From positions 124,001 through 188,000 of the forward strand of contig CABXWB010000001.1 in NCBI GenBank assembly GCA_902515745.1: a stretch of 64,000 nt of DNA, given 5' to 3'. Source of the stretch: an uncultured Alphaproteobacteria bacterium (lineage in GTDB: Bacteria; Pseudomonadota; Alphaproteobacteria; HIMB59; GCA-002718135). The translations under genes were made by a program, and so were the position numbers. Below, in pieces: positions 26,950 to 35,620 of this stretch. Every line of letters begins with the position of its first letter. Position 1 is the first letter of the stretch. Under the pieces are notes generated by a model, which worked only from the letters and a program-made list of their open reading frames with translations, did not search any database and had not been told where the DNA came from.

Positions 26950-27801
26950 TTACCCTTTTACAGCTCCTTGGACACCTTCAACAAAATATTTTTGCATAAA
27001 CAAAAATAAAATAATTATAGGCAAAATAGTTATAACAGATGCAGCTGCCATACCAGACCAATCGACAAAGTATTCTCCTTTAAAAGCATACACACCTACA
27101 GATAATGTTCTAATATCAGGATTACCAAGAGTAATAACTACAGGTAGTAGAAAATCATTCCATGCATGTAAAACTTGTAAGATAGAAACAGTTGCTACAA
27201 CTGGCTTGGTTAATGGTAACATAATCATAATAAAAGTTCTGATAAATCCAGCTCCATCCATTTTTGCAGCTTCTTCGAGCTCGACGGGTATTCTTGAAAA
27301 GTATCCAGCAAATAATAAAATATATATTACAGGCGTATGACCAGCAGTTGCGATTGTTAAGCCGATTAAATTTTTAGATATTTTTAAATCTGTTAATAAA
27401 TCAAAAACTGGAATTATAGTATAACCTTGAGGAATAAAAATTGTGGCAATTAAAATTCCAATAAGTATTTTTTTTCCAGGAAAAGCATATCTTCCAATCA
27501 CATAACCAAACATTCCGGTTGTGATCACTACTATGACAACTGAAACAACAGTAATTATAAGAGTATTAAAAAAATACCTTCCCATGTTGGCTCCAAACCA
27601 AGCTCTCTCAAAATTTTCCCATATAAGCTTATCTGGTATTAAGCCTAGGCCACCCCAAATTTCGAAATCAGTTTTTAGAGAAGCAGAAAGAACCCATAAA
27701 AGAGGGTATATCCAGAAGAAAGAAAAAATAAGAAAGAATACAGTAATTGTCAAATATCTAACTTGGTTTTTTTCAGCGATAAAATTTAAATATTTGCTCA
27801 T
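26950..27801 (-). CDS. sugar ABC transporter permease (CUT1, MalG type)
   Basis: Inner-membrane permease of the sulfatase-linked importer, with about six membrane segments. The coupling loop is ELEEAAKMDGAGFIRTFIMIMLPLTKP, and the end YFVEGVQGAVKG is the MalG-type ending. The track start at 27885 lies inside the upstream permease. The ATG at 27801 forms an ATGA overlap with the upstream stop and yields 283 residues beginning MSKYLNFIAEKNQ, so I use it. It is followed two bases later by a sulfatase gene. Confidence 0.9.
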   Translation of the reverse strand: MSKYLNFIAEKNQVRYLTITVFFLIFSFFWIYPLLWVLSASLKTDFEIWGGLGLIPDKLIWENFERAWFGANMGRYFFNTLIITVVSVVIVVITTGMFGYVIGRYAFPGKKILIGILIATIFIPQGYTIIPVFDLLTDLKISKNLIGLTIATAGHTPVIYILLFAGYFSRIPVELEEAAKMDGAGFIRTFIMIMLPLTKPVVATVSILQVLHAWNDFLLPVVITLGNPDIRTLSVGVYAFKGEYFVDWSGMAAASVITILPIIILFLFMQKYFVEGVQGAVKG

Positions 27802-28712
27802 ATTCTTCGAGTTCTCCTCATCCAAAATCCCTGAAGTGCTGTAATGAATAATACAGCTACACCCCAAAATACACCCGCAGCGCAAGCATATCCAAGCCTT
27901 GGCATTGTCCCGGCATCTGTGACAAATGCAGTTCTAAAAATATAAACTTCCATGACCTCACTACTAAAGAAAGGTCCTCCTGCGGTCATTGTTTCAATTA
28001 ATGGAAAAACATTTAAAGCACTAACCGCCTCAACTAAAATTATTACTATAGCAAAAGGTAATACTATCGGTAAAATTATATGAATCCATAATCTGTAGCC
28101 TTGTGCACCATCAATTTTGGCTGCATCATAAACATCTTGTGGAACTGTTTGTAAAGCTGCCAACCAGTACATCATTGTAATACCAAGCCATTTCCAAACG
28201 TACACACCCATTACAGTTGGCAATACTGTGTCTGGATTACCAAGAAAATCAATTGGAGCAGAAGTTAAATTTGTTGCCATTAAAAATTTATTAGCAGGCC
28301 CATTAAATGGACTAAAAATAAAAGTCATAACTATACCAATAATAGCAATTGCAGTTACAACTGGCATGAAAATTACTGTTCTAAAAAAAGGAGACAATTT
28401 TAAAACCTGATTGTTTAAGAATACAGCAATGATGAATCCTAAAATTATTTTTACAGGAACAGTGCCAAACATAAAAATAAAGGAACGATAAAAAGCATTC
28501 CAAAAAAATGGATCATTTATTGCTTCAGCATAATTTTGGAAACCAATGAATTTGGCTTCTTTAGTAAAACCACTCCAGTCCAACAATGAAAAGTACCAAG
28601 ACATTCCAATTGGGTACAAAACAAACATTCCTGTAAGAATTGAACACGGTAAAACGAACAAGTAACACCATCGTGCTTCGTACATTTGCTGGGTTAATGA
28701 TTTTTTATTCAT
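27798..28712 (-). CDS. sugar ABC transporter permease (CUT1, MalF type)
   Basis: A 304-residue partner permease. VLYPIGMSWYFSLLDWSG follows the first membrane segment, and VYDAAKIDGAQGYRLWIHIILPIV is the coupling loop. ETMTAGGPFFSSEVMEVYIFRTAF near the end matches MalF-type proteins. It follows the Tat-type SBP gene after a stem-loop and overlaps the MalG-type gene by four bases. The operon has no ATPase gene. Confidence 0.9.
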   Translation of the reverse strand: MNKKSLTQQMYEARWCYLFVLPCSILTGMFVLYPIGMSWYFSLLDWSGFTKEAKFIGFQNYAEAINDPFFWNAFYRSFIFMFGTVPVKIILGFIIAVFLNNQVLKLSPFFRTVIFMPVVTAIAIIGIVMTFIFSPFNGPANKFLMATNLTSAPIDFLGNPDTVLPTVMGVYVWKWLGITMMYWLAALQTVPQDVYDAAKIDGAQGYRLWIHIILPIVLPFAIVIILVEAVSALNVFPLIETMTAGGPFFSSEVMEVYIFRTAFVTDAGTMPRLGYACAAGVFWGVAVLFITALQGFWMRRTRRI

Positions 28713-28719
28713 AATAGAA

Positions 28720-28744
28720 AAAGGCGAATTAAAAATTCGCCTTT
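28720..28744 (-). terminator. stem-loop with short U-tract after the SBP gene
   Basis: An 11-bp perfect stem, AAAGGCGAATT / AATTCGCCTTT, with a 3-base loop. It starts 12 bases after the SBP stop and ends seven bases before the permease start. On the minus strand it is followed by a short T-rich stretch, so it may act as a leaky terminator reducing permease expression relative to the SBP. Confidence 0.75.
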
Positions 28745-28756
28745 AAATAATTTTTT

Positions 28757-30289
28757 TTATAATTCAGCGTACTTAGCTGCACCGTAATTAGAGCTAGTAT
28801 CCCAATTTGGAAATACCCAATCATCACGAGTTACATTAGCACCGTCCGCTCTTGCTTCATCAACTGCTTTATCAAGTGCATCTTCATATCTTTGGTTACA
28901 ATCTTTAAGCTGTGCTTCGACACCTTTAAGTTGACCAGTATAAAGACCTTGAATAACTAGAGCTAAAGATGGGTCTGGCATTCTTGATTTTGCAGCAACA
29001 ATACCAACATCTTTATTTCTAACAATTGGATTAGGTCCAACAAGAAGATTTTCGTTGAACATTTTAAGAGCTTGAGCTGAAGGTCCAGTTAGACCAGCCT
29101 TTGCAACAGCTGCTGGGCTTATTGCAGGATCTGCTGCACCAACAGTTTGTGCCCAGTAAATTTGACCTTGCTCAGTTCCCATAAATCTAACTAAGTCACC
29201 TGCAAAAGGTCCCATTTTACTATCTTTACTTAACCATAAAGTGTTTGATCCACCCTCAGCTATATAAAGAGGCTCTGCTTTCTTTCCATCAGGAACAGGT
29301 TCACTAGCTATACCATACTCCCAGTTTGGAGCATCTTTAGCCCATGTTCCAATACACCAAGGTCCTTGGAAAATCATTCCTGCAGCACCTTGAGGCATAA
29401 GAGCTCGTGCTTGAGGAGCATTCATACTCATAACACCTGGGAATGCACTTCCATCAGATTTTAGTTGTAATAAAAGCTCAACAGCTTCCATGTATTGATC
29501 AGAAGCAATTACAAATTTACCAGTTTTAAAACTAATATGTCTATTTGTAAATCCGCCTCTTCCACTATGAGCTCCAGCAACCTGTCCAAAAGTATGAACC
29601 ACATCTTCCCAACGATTTACCTGGTTACCACCAATGATCCAGCCATAGTATTGACCTTTACCATTTGCAGTTATTTTTTTAGCTGCATCTCTTATTTCAG
29701 AATATGTCATTCTTCCTGCTTGAGGATCATAACCTGCTTCACTCATGTATTTACTGCTATATAAAAGACAAGTACCTGTTCTTTTATTTGCTGTTAAACA
29801 TACACCATAAGTTTTACCATCAAACTGATTAACACCTGGTAAATAAACACCGCTAGGGAATCCAGCTAACCATTCATCAATGTTATGAATGTAGTCATCC
29901 CAAGGCTGAACCCATCCCTCAGCAACAGCAACACCAGGGTCCATGTTCAAAGGAATTTGGAATACATCATGAACAGTTCCATTTCTTACTGCTAGAGGAA
30001 CAATTTTATTTATTTCTTTCCACGGTAAGCCATCATATTCAATAGTTATACCTCTTGAAGCTGCATATTCTGGAAATATTTTTTTCCAAAAAACACCTTT
30101 CATATCTCCACTGTCAATCCACCTCATATTACCACCCGTAGTTGGAAGTGGTTTTAATGGGTCAGGAATATCATATTGACCTGCGAACAACTGTGAAGGA
30201 ATTGATGTAGCAGACATTACTGCACCGGCTGCTAGAGCTCCTTTCATAACTGTTCTTCTGGAGATTTTTAATTGATTTTTTTTCTTCAT
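28757..30289 (-). CDS. extracellular solute-binding protein with Tat signal (CUT1)
   Basis: A 510-residue periplasmic binding protein, larger than a typical sugar SBP. Its N-terminus has a twin-arginine signal, SRRTVMKGALAAGAVM, so it is probably exported folded by the Tat system. The mature region includes RWIDSGDMKGVFWKKIFPEYA and NTLWLSKDSKMGPFAGDLVRFM, as in family 1 SBPs. A GGAGG precedes the start. It is the first gene of the nine-gene transporter-sulfatase operon, so I infer it captures a sulfated saccharide or a related compound. Confidence 0.88.
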   Translation of the reverse strand: MKKKNQLKISRRTVMKGALAAGAVMSATSIPSQLFAGQYDIPDPLKPLPTTGGNMRWIDSGDMKGVFWKKIFPEYAASRGITIEYDGLPWKEINKIVPLAVRNGTVHDVFQIPLNMDPGVAVAEGWVQPWDDYIHNIDEWLAGFPSGVYLPGVNQFDGKTYGVCLTANKRTGTCLLYSSKYMSEAGYDPQAGRMTYSEIRDAAKKITANGKGQYYGWIIGGNQVNRWEDVVHTFGQVAGAHSGRGGFTNRHISFKTGKFVIASDQYMEAVELLLQLKSDGSAFPGVMSMNAPQARALMPQGAAGMIFQGPWCIGTWAKDAPNWEYGIASEPVPDGKKAEPLYIAEGGSNTLWLSKDSKMGPFAGDLVRFMGTEQGQIYWAQTVGAADPAISPAAVAKAGLTGPSAQALKMFNENLLVGPNPIVRNKDVGIVAAKSRMPDPSLALVIQGLYTGQLKGVEAQLKDCNQRYEDALDKAVDEARADGANVTRDDWVFPNWDTSSNYGAAKYAEL

Positions 30290-30386
30290 TTAATCCTCCC
30301 TATTAATATTGAGTAAACATTAGGGATATTTCACAAAATAACAATTGAAAATAAATTTAAAATTATGTTAATATTTATTAATAAAT

Positions 30387-30812
30387 ATGAAGTATTTGCA
30401 CACAATGGTTAGAGTTGAAAATATTGAAAAGTCTTTAGATTTTTACTGTAACAAACTTGGTCTAAAAGAGGTGCGACGTGTTGACAATGAAAAAGGTCGC
30501 TTTACATTAATTTTTTTAGCAGCTGAAAACAGTGATGAAAAAACTGGGCTATTAGAATTAACTTATAATTGGGATCCAGAAAAATATACAGGTGGACGAA
30601 ACTTTGGTCACCTAGCTTATAGTGTAAAAAATATTTATGAAGTTTGTGAAAAATTAATGAACAATGGTGTCACTATTAATAGACCTCCTCGCGATGGACA
30701 TATGGCATTTGTTCGTTCTCCAGATGGAATTTCTCTAGAAATTTTACAAGAGGGTGAGTCACTTCCAGAACAGGAGCCATGGAAGTCAATGGAGAATTCT
30801 GGTTCTTGGTAA
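30387..30812 (+). CDS. gloA: VOC-family lactoylglutathione lyase (glyoxalase I)
   Basis: Glyoxalase I converts the hemithioacetal of methylglyoxal and glutathione to S-lactoylglutathione. The four metal ligands of the GloA fold are all in place: H5, E57 (LLELTYNW), H75 (FGHLAYSV) and E118 (ISLEILQEG). At 141 residues it is of normal length. It stands alone on the plus strand, divergent from the SBP of the sulfatase operon and one base from the convergent MocD-like stop. Methylglyoxal and lactaldehyde pressure during deoxy-sugar breakdown could explain its location, but this is inference. Confidence 0.9.
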   Translation: MKYLHTMVRVENIEKSLDFYCNKLGLKEVRRVDNEKGRFTLIFLAAENSDEKTGLLELTYNWDPEKYTGGRNFGHLAYSVKNIYEVCEKLMNNGVTINRPPRDGHMAFVRSPDGISLEILQEGESLPEQEPWKSMENSGSW

Positions 30813-30813
30813 C

Positions 30814-31797
30814 CTAATTATTTAATTTTACTTTATAATACTTATCTGGATTTGTTGCTAAGGCTATTACTGAAGGTAAAACTTTTCTATAAAAATCAAA
30901 AAGGCTATTAAAGGGTTTTGGAAGTTCTGAATCAATTTCTTTACGAAGTTTCTTTAAATTATACGAAGGTACCATTGGATACATATGATGCTCTAAATGA
31001 TATTCCATATGCCAATACAAAAAACTTAAAATAGGATTTATTCTTACTGAATATGTACTTAAACGATGATCTTTTGTATCTACTTTTGCTGCTAAATGTT
31101 GTGTTACATTAACAGCAAACCAGATCGGTTTACCAATGTATGTCGGTAAAATGATATATACAATTGGTAAGATGGAACTAATGTAAAAAGAATAAACAAT
31201 TACTAGCGCCCATAGCAAAACGTATAATCTGGAATTCCATATTATTTTTTTCTTTTCATCTTTAGGCGCAGTTATCTCAATGACTGGGGAAAATTTTCCA
31301 AAGGCATGTTTTAAAACTTCGTACTTAATAAGTTTATGAGGATAAAGTAAATCAGTTAGTGGAATAAAGTTTAAAAAGAAAGCTATCAGTTCTACGGGTC
31401 TTGAGACTTGTATTTCATGATCATAGTCATCTTCTGTTTGTAGAGTTTTTGAATGATGAAATGTATGACTCCATCTCCATCGAAACCCTTCAAAGTCACA
31501 CATGAAAGAGCTAATGTGATAAAAAATTTCATTTATCCAACGTGTTTTGAATGCTGTTCGGTGAACGGTTTCATGCCAGTTAGCTACACTGAATGCATAA
31601 ATTGTTCCGTATATAAAAAAGAATAAATATGTCCACCATGTTCCTAAAGTTAGATATGCTAGATAACCTGATGTGAATAATAATAAAAAGTAAAAAAAGA
31701 AATGAAGTAACCCTGGTAAATCTTTTTTCTTACTTAAATTTTTTAAAGTTTTTTTATCGATTTTTGGTTTGTACCAATCATCAAGATTAACTTCCAT
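30814..31797 (-). CDS. fatty-acid-desaturase-family diiron membrane protein, MocD-like
   Basis: A 327-residue integral membrane diiron enzyme with the three histidine boxes of the desaturase family: HETVH, HTFHH and HLEHH. From memory of the family, the N-terminus DDWYKPKIDKKTLKNL, the LGTWWTYLFFFIYGTIYAF region and HRTAFKTRWINE followed by WRWSHTFHH resemble the MocD group, the hydrocarbon-oxygenase-like protein of rhizobial rhizopine catabolism, more than lipid desaturases. It is the last gene of a CUT2 sugar transporter operon, 19 bases after a PhyH dioxygenase, which favours a small polar substrate. A fatty acid desaturase or carotenoid-type hydroxylase remains possible. Confidence 0.78.
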   Translation of the reverse strand: MEVNLDDWYKPKIDKKTLKNLSKKKDLPGLLHFFFYFLLLFTSGYLAYLTLGTWWTYLFFFIYGTIYAFSVANWHETVHRTAFKTRWINEIFYHISSFMCDFEGFRWRWSHTFHHSKTLQTEDDYDHEIQVSRPVELIAFFLNFIPLTDLLYPHKLIKYEVLKHAFGKFSPVIEITAPKDEKKKIIWNSRLYVLLWALVIVYSFYISSILPIVYIILPTYIGKPIWFAVNVTQHLAAKVDTKDHRLSTYSVRINPILSFLYWHMEYHLEHHMYPMVPSYNLKKLRKEIDSELPKPFNSLFDFYRKVLPSVIALATNPDKYYKVKLNN

Positions 31798-31816
31798 ATT
31801 TAGATTTTTAGTTTTT

Positions 31817-32752
31817 TTAAGTGTCCCAACGTTCTAACCAAGATCCGTCTACTGAAGAATCAAAAGCATCTTTTTTAGAAGTACCTCTAAACTTGGTATG
31901 TTGTTCCTCATATCCTTGAAACCAAGCATTCCAATCAGCAGTGTAATTTTCATCATCTGATTTTCTCATAATTATTGGATCAACTAATCCTGTATGAAAA
32001 CCAGCTTCATCTTTTGGATTTTGAAATCTAAGATCTACACTCCATCTTACATCATCAGACATATTTTCAAGTGAACGATGTGGAACTAACTGATGGAGAA
32101 AAAGAACAGAGCCAGCCTTCATTTCACAAGTAACAACTTTTTCATCAGGAATATCTTTGTCTTCAATAAATAAATACCAAGAGTCTTTAACGGACCCATC
32201 CTTTTTTTCTAGCTTGTGATTTAAAACTTTTTCTGGTCTATGTCCTCCAGGAACAACTTGCATACATCCATTATGTTTATTTACATCAAGAAATGGAATC
32301 CATGCAGCAGGCTGAGTAGTTTTTTCTGCTCCATCTTTTAAATAAGCAGAATCTTGATGCCATGGAACTGTCATCCTAGCCGTCTGAGGTGTTTTAGATC
32401 TAATATTCCAAACTGGATGTCCTGAAATATCTTTTCCAACCCAATTTTCAACCATATCTAAAAGTTTTTTTGATCCCCATAGATTAGCAAGTGCTGGTTT
32501 TAATTCACCTCTATGATGAATTAATACGGACGATCCTTTAAAATCTTTTTCTAAAGCTGCTAATCTTTTGAATACATCTTTATCTTCATGTTTGTTTGTA
32601 ATTTTACCTGCTTGAAAAGCTTTATTAGCAAAATCCTCAACAATTTCTTCAAATTCATTTAAAATAGGATTTAATTCATCCATATTAAATACGTTCTCAA
32701 CTATTGTATAACCTTCTTCATTGTATTGTTTTATCTGCGCATCACTAATCAT
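31817..32752 (-). CDS. phytanoyl-CoA dioxygenase (PhyH) family Fe(II)/2-oxoglutarate oxygenase
   Basis: The second PhyH-type oxygenase in the window, 311 residues from the chosen start. The iron site is HQD in VPWHQDSAYL plus the distal His in LHQLVPHRSLEN, with the 2-oxoglutarate Arg likely in WSVDLRFQNP. The track start adds four residues (MGGI). A GGGAGG at 32757-32762 sits four bases before the ATG at 32752, so I take that start. It lies between the transporter ATPase and the MocD-like gene, which places two different non-haem iron oxygenases in one uptake operon. Confidence 0.86.
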   Translation of the reverse strand: MISDAQIKQYNEEGYTIVENVFNMDELNPILNEFEEIVEDFANKAFQAGKITNKHEDKDVFKRLAALEKDFKGSSVLIHHRGELKPALANLWGSKKLLDMVENWVGKDISGHPVWNIRSKTPQTARMTVPWHQDSAYLKDGAEKTTQPAAWIPFLDVNKHNGCMQVVPGGHRPEKVLNHKLEKKDGSVKDSWYLFIEDKDIPDEKVVTCEMKAGSVLFLHQLVPHRSLENMSDDVRWSVDLRFQNPKDEAGFHTGLVDPIIMRKSDDENYTADWNAWFQGYEEQHTKFRGTSKKDAFDSSVDGSWLERWDT

Positions 32753-32766
32753 AATTCCTCCCAAAA

Positions 32767-33504
32767 TTATCCATTCACTAACAAATCAGTTAGATGATCT
32801 ATTGTCGTATCTTTTTTTTTCATATCAGCAATTTTTTCACCCCTAGCCATTACACATAAATGATCAGCAATTGGGTATACATGACTTAAGTTGTGAGTAA
32901 TAAATATTGATGTCACTCCTTGGCTTTTCAATCCTTCCACGAACTTTAGTACTTTATTTGTTTCTTTTACGGATAGGTGGTTTGTTGGTTCATCTAATAT
33001 TAAAACTTTTGATTTAAAATACATTGCTCTTGCAATGACAACACCTTGTCTCTCACCTCCTGATAATTGGTTGACTGGAGTATCTGGAGATCGAAGATGT
33101 AGTTCTACATCTGTTAATGCTTTCATAGCATCATCCTGCATAGTTTTAGTTTTCATTAAACCAAAGGAGCCAACATTATATTGAGTCTGTTCACGTCCAA
33201 TAAAAATATTTCTTGCAATAGACATTTCAGGAATCAAAGCTGAATACTGATAAATTGTTTCAATACCTAAATTCATTGCTTCTTTTGTAGATTTAAATTT
33301 AACCTTATTGCCTTCAAAATATATATGACCTGAATCAGGTTGATGTGCACCAGATAAAATTTTAATTAATGTTGATTTACCAGCGCCGTTATCTCCAATA
33401 AGACCAACAACCGAATCTTTTTTTATCTTCAAGCTTAAATCTTTTAAAGCATGGACTCCAGAATAGTATTTGTTTAAACCCTCGCAAACTATTATATCTT
33501 CCAT
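32767..33504 (-). CDS. sugar ABC transporter ATP-binding protein (CUT2, single-domain)
   Basis: A 245-residue ATPase subunit. Walker A is GDNGAGKST, the signature is LSGGERQGVVIARAMYF, and Walker B is VLILDEPTNHLS, followed by the switch His in FITHNLS. Unlike the tandem ~500-residue RbsA, it has one nucleotide-binding domain, as in FrcA-type systems, so it should act as a homodimer. It lies two bases after the permease gene and 14 bases before the PhyH gene. Confidence 0.93.
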   Translation of the reverse strand: MEDIIVCEGLNKYYSGVHALKDLSLKIKKDSVVGLIGDNGAGKSTLIKILSGAHQPDSGHIYFEGNKVKFKSTKEAMNLGIETIYQYSALIPEMSIARNIFIGREQTQYNVGSFGLMKTKTMQDDAMKALTDVELHLRSPDTPVNQLSGGERQGVVIARAMYFKSKVLILDEPTNHLSVKETNKVLKFVEGLKSQGVTSIFITHNLSHVYPIADHLCVMARGEKIADMKKKDTTIDHLTDLLVNG

Positions 33505-33506
33505 CT

Positions 33507-34487
33507 TTAATCCTCTGCCTTGTTTTGACCAATTCGTGTTGCTCTTCTACTTATATAAGTATTAAACACTACGGCTATGATAATTAAAGAGCCTAAACCT
33601 GCTCTGAACCATTCCGCATCTATTCTAGCCATAATGATTCCACTTTCCAAAAATCTGATTAGTATTGCGCCAATGACCGCACCAAAAACTGTTCCAATAC
33701 CTCCAAATAAACTGACACCGCCAATAACTGCTGCAGCAATTGACTCAAGCTCTAATAAGTATCCTTGAGATGGCAGTGGTGCTTCTAATCTAAATGTTTG
33801 AATCATTCCAGCAAAGCCAGCTAAGAAACCACATAAGATGAAACAAAACATTTTAACATTTCCAGTCTTTATTCCCATTGAAGATGCTGCATTTTGATCT
33901 CCGCCAGTTGCATAGATCCAGTTACCAACATTACTTCTGTGAAGCATAACACCTAGAACAACAGCCACTAAAAGAGCCCAATACAAGGAAGCTCTAAATA
34001 ATTCAAATTGATAAACGAATAATTCATTTGGTAAAATATGAGGAAATGGTGGTGGAAATCCTGCAGTTGCTACAGTTGTAAGACTTCTAGCAATGTAAAG
34101 CATTCCAAGAGTTGCAATAAAAGAAGGGATTCCAAATCTTAAGGTAATAAATCCATTAACAAAACCAACTATCATACCAATCATCAATCCTAGAAAAATA
34201 GCAAACCAAGGTGGTATCCCTTGATGCACCATTTGTACAATAGTCATAGGTACTAATGCAAAGACTGAGCCTACAGATAAATCAAATTCACCTGAGATCA
34301 TTAATATTGCAATCCCAATAGCAACAATAATATATTCGGGTGTGATACCCATAACTATTCTTATATTTCTTGCATCTAAAAATCTTTCATTGGCAATATA
34401 AAATCCAATCATTATTGCTAGAAACATTAAGAAAGTTGCTACTTCTGGTCTTACTAATAAACTTCTAAGACTAAAATTTTTACTCAT
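33507..34487 (-). CDS. sugar ABC transporter permease (CUT2, RbsC/FrcC type)
   Basis: A 326-residue RbsC-family inner-membrane permease with about eight to ten hydrophobic segments. Family markers are GEFDLSVGSVFAL, FIATLGMLYIARSL, the Gly-rich GGDQNAASSMGIKTGNVK and IAAAVIGGVSLFGGIGTVFGA. It is preceded by the SBP gene and a terminator-like hairpin, and followed by the cognate ATPase. The family imports pentoses, hexoses and inositols; the exact ligand is unknown. Confidence 0.93.
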   Translation of the reverse strand: MSKNFSLRSLLVRPEVATFLMFLAIMIGFYIANERFLDARNIRIVMGITPEYIIVAIGIAILMISGEFDLSVGSVFALVPMTIVQMVHQGIPPWFAIFLGLMIGMIVGFVNGFITLRFGIPSFIATLGMLYIARSLTTVATAGFPPPFPHILPNELFVYQFELFRASLYWALLVAVVLGVMLHRSNVGNWIYATGGDQNAASSMGIKTGNVKMFCFILCGFLAGFAGMIQTFRLEAPLPSQGYLLELESIAAAVIGGVSLFGGIGTVFGAVIGAILIRFLESGIIMARIDAEWFRAGLGSLIIIAVVFNTYISRRATRIGQNKAED

Positions 34488-34508
34488 ATTTTTTTTATTT
34501 TAAAAAAA

Positions 34509-34536
34509 AACCAGGCTCTATTTAAAGAGCCTGGTT
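34509..34536 (-). terminator. terminator-like hairpin with U-run after the SBP gene
   Basis: An 11-bp stem, AACCAGGCTCT / AGAGCCTGGTT, with a 6-base loop, starts seven bases after the SBP stop. On the minus strand it runs straight into a long T tract, so it has the form of an intrinsic terminator placed inside an operon. Partial read-through would give more SBP than permease. Confidence 0.85.
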
Positions 34537-34543
34537 AAGATAT

Positions 34544-35509
34544 TTATCTAACTGACATTCCTTTGAATGATCTGATTGTTTCAACATCAGAAGGACCAAT
34601 CATAGCTTTACCAGTGTTGATATCTAGTGCACTTAAACCATACTTATTCATTAAGTATAATTGGTGAACTGACATGTAACCTTGGTAGTATGGCTGTTGG
34701 TCAACTGTTAGTTGAACATAACCTTTGTCCATTTCTTCGAAAACTACATCAACTAAGTCAAAACCAGCAAGAAGAATTTCGCCTGGTCCATAACCTAAGT
34801 TTCTTACAGCTTGAGCTGCACCAGCTTCCCAGAAACCTACATCAAGATATGCAGTTGTATTTGGGTTAGCTTGTACATATGCTGCAACTCTGTTTCCAAC
34901 AGTTGAAAGATCGAGACCTGACTCAATTTTTTCATATGTTACATTTCTATCTGGATTTGCTGCTTTATAATCATCCATGAATCGAGCTATACCATTACCT
35001 CTAGTATAAGCCCAAGATTGGTTCATATCTGCAACACCAATTAAAACGTGAACATCACCATCAGGGAACATTTCAGAAAGTTTAGCGGTTAGTTCATAAC
35101 CAGCTGCTTCTAAGTCCTGTCCTACATAAGCAAGTCTATTACTACCTGCAGCTCCTTCTGGATCATCAGTATTAGCTGTAATAACTGGGATACCAGCCGC
35201 TAAAGCTTCATCGACAGCTGCATCAAAAAGTGTAGGGTTTGTAATTGTAGTTACAATACCATCAACACCTTGAGCAATTGATGATTCAAAGTTTTGAAGT
35301 TGTTCTTGTTGATCACCATCACCTGTTAGTGTTAACATTTGGCAATCTGCATTAATTTGTGCACATGCATCTTTAAATCCTTTATGAACTGCTGCCCAAA
35401 AAGCATTGTTAGTGTCACTATGCATAACAAAGTTAAATTTATATTCTGCTTTTGCTGAAGTAGCAAAAAGAGCTACTGAAGCAAGAATAATTGAAGCAAT
35501 TTTTTTCAT
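34544..35509 (-). CDS. periplasmic sugar-binding protein (CUT2, RbsB family)
   Basis: A 321-residue type I periplasmic binding protein with a Sec signal peptide ending at AKA (cleavage before EYKFNF). The segment NFVMHSDTNNAFWAAVHKGFKDA and the QGVDGIVTTITNP motif are typical of PF13407. It begins with a strong AGGAGG and heads the operon SBP-permease-ATPase-PhyH-MocD-like. Its ligand-binding segments differ strongly from the SBP at 36863, so the two CUT2 systems probably take up different sugars or cyclitols. Confidence 0.92.
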   Translation of the reverse strand: MKKIASIILASVALFATSAKAEYKFNFVMHSDTNNAFWAAVHKGFKDACAQINADCQMLTLTGDGDQQEQLQNFESSIAQGVDGIVTTITNPTLFDAAVDEALAAGIPVITANTDDPEGAAGSNRLAYVGQDLEAAGYELTAKLSEMFPDGDVHVLIGVADMNQSWAYTRGNGIARFMDDYKAANPDRNVTYEKIESGLDLSTVGNRVAAYVQANPNTTAYLDVGFWEAGAAQAVRNLGYGPGEILLAGFDLVDVVFEEMDKGYVQLTVDQQPYYQGYMSVHQLYLMNKYGLSALDINTGKAMIGPSDVETIRSFKGMSVR

Positions 35510-35620
35510 GCATTCCTCCTATTTTAGCCATTCCCTAACAAGAATAGGTACGTAAAACAAGCAGAAACATGGCCATTTTGAATGTAAAATTATCGCACTG
35601 AGGAATAAAATTTAAATTTT

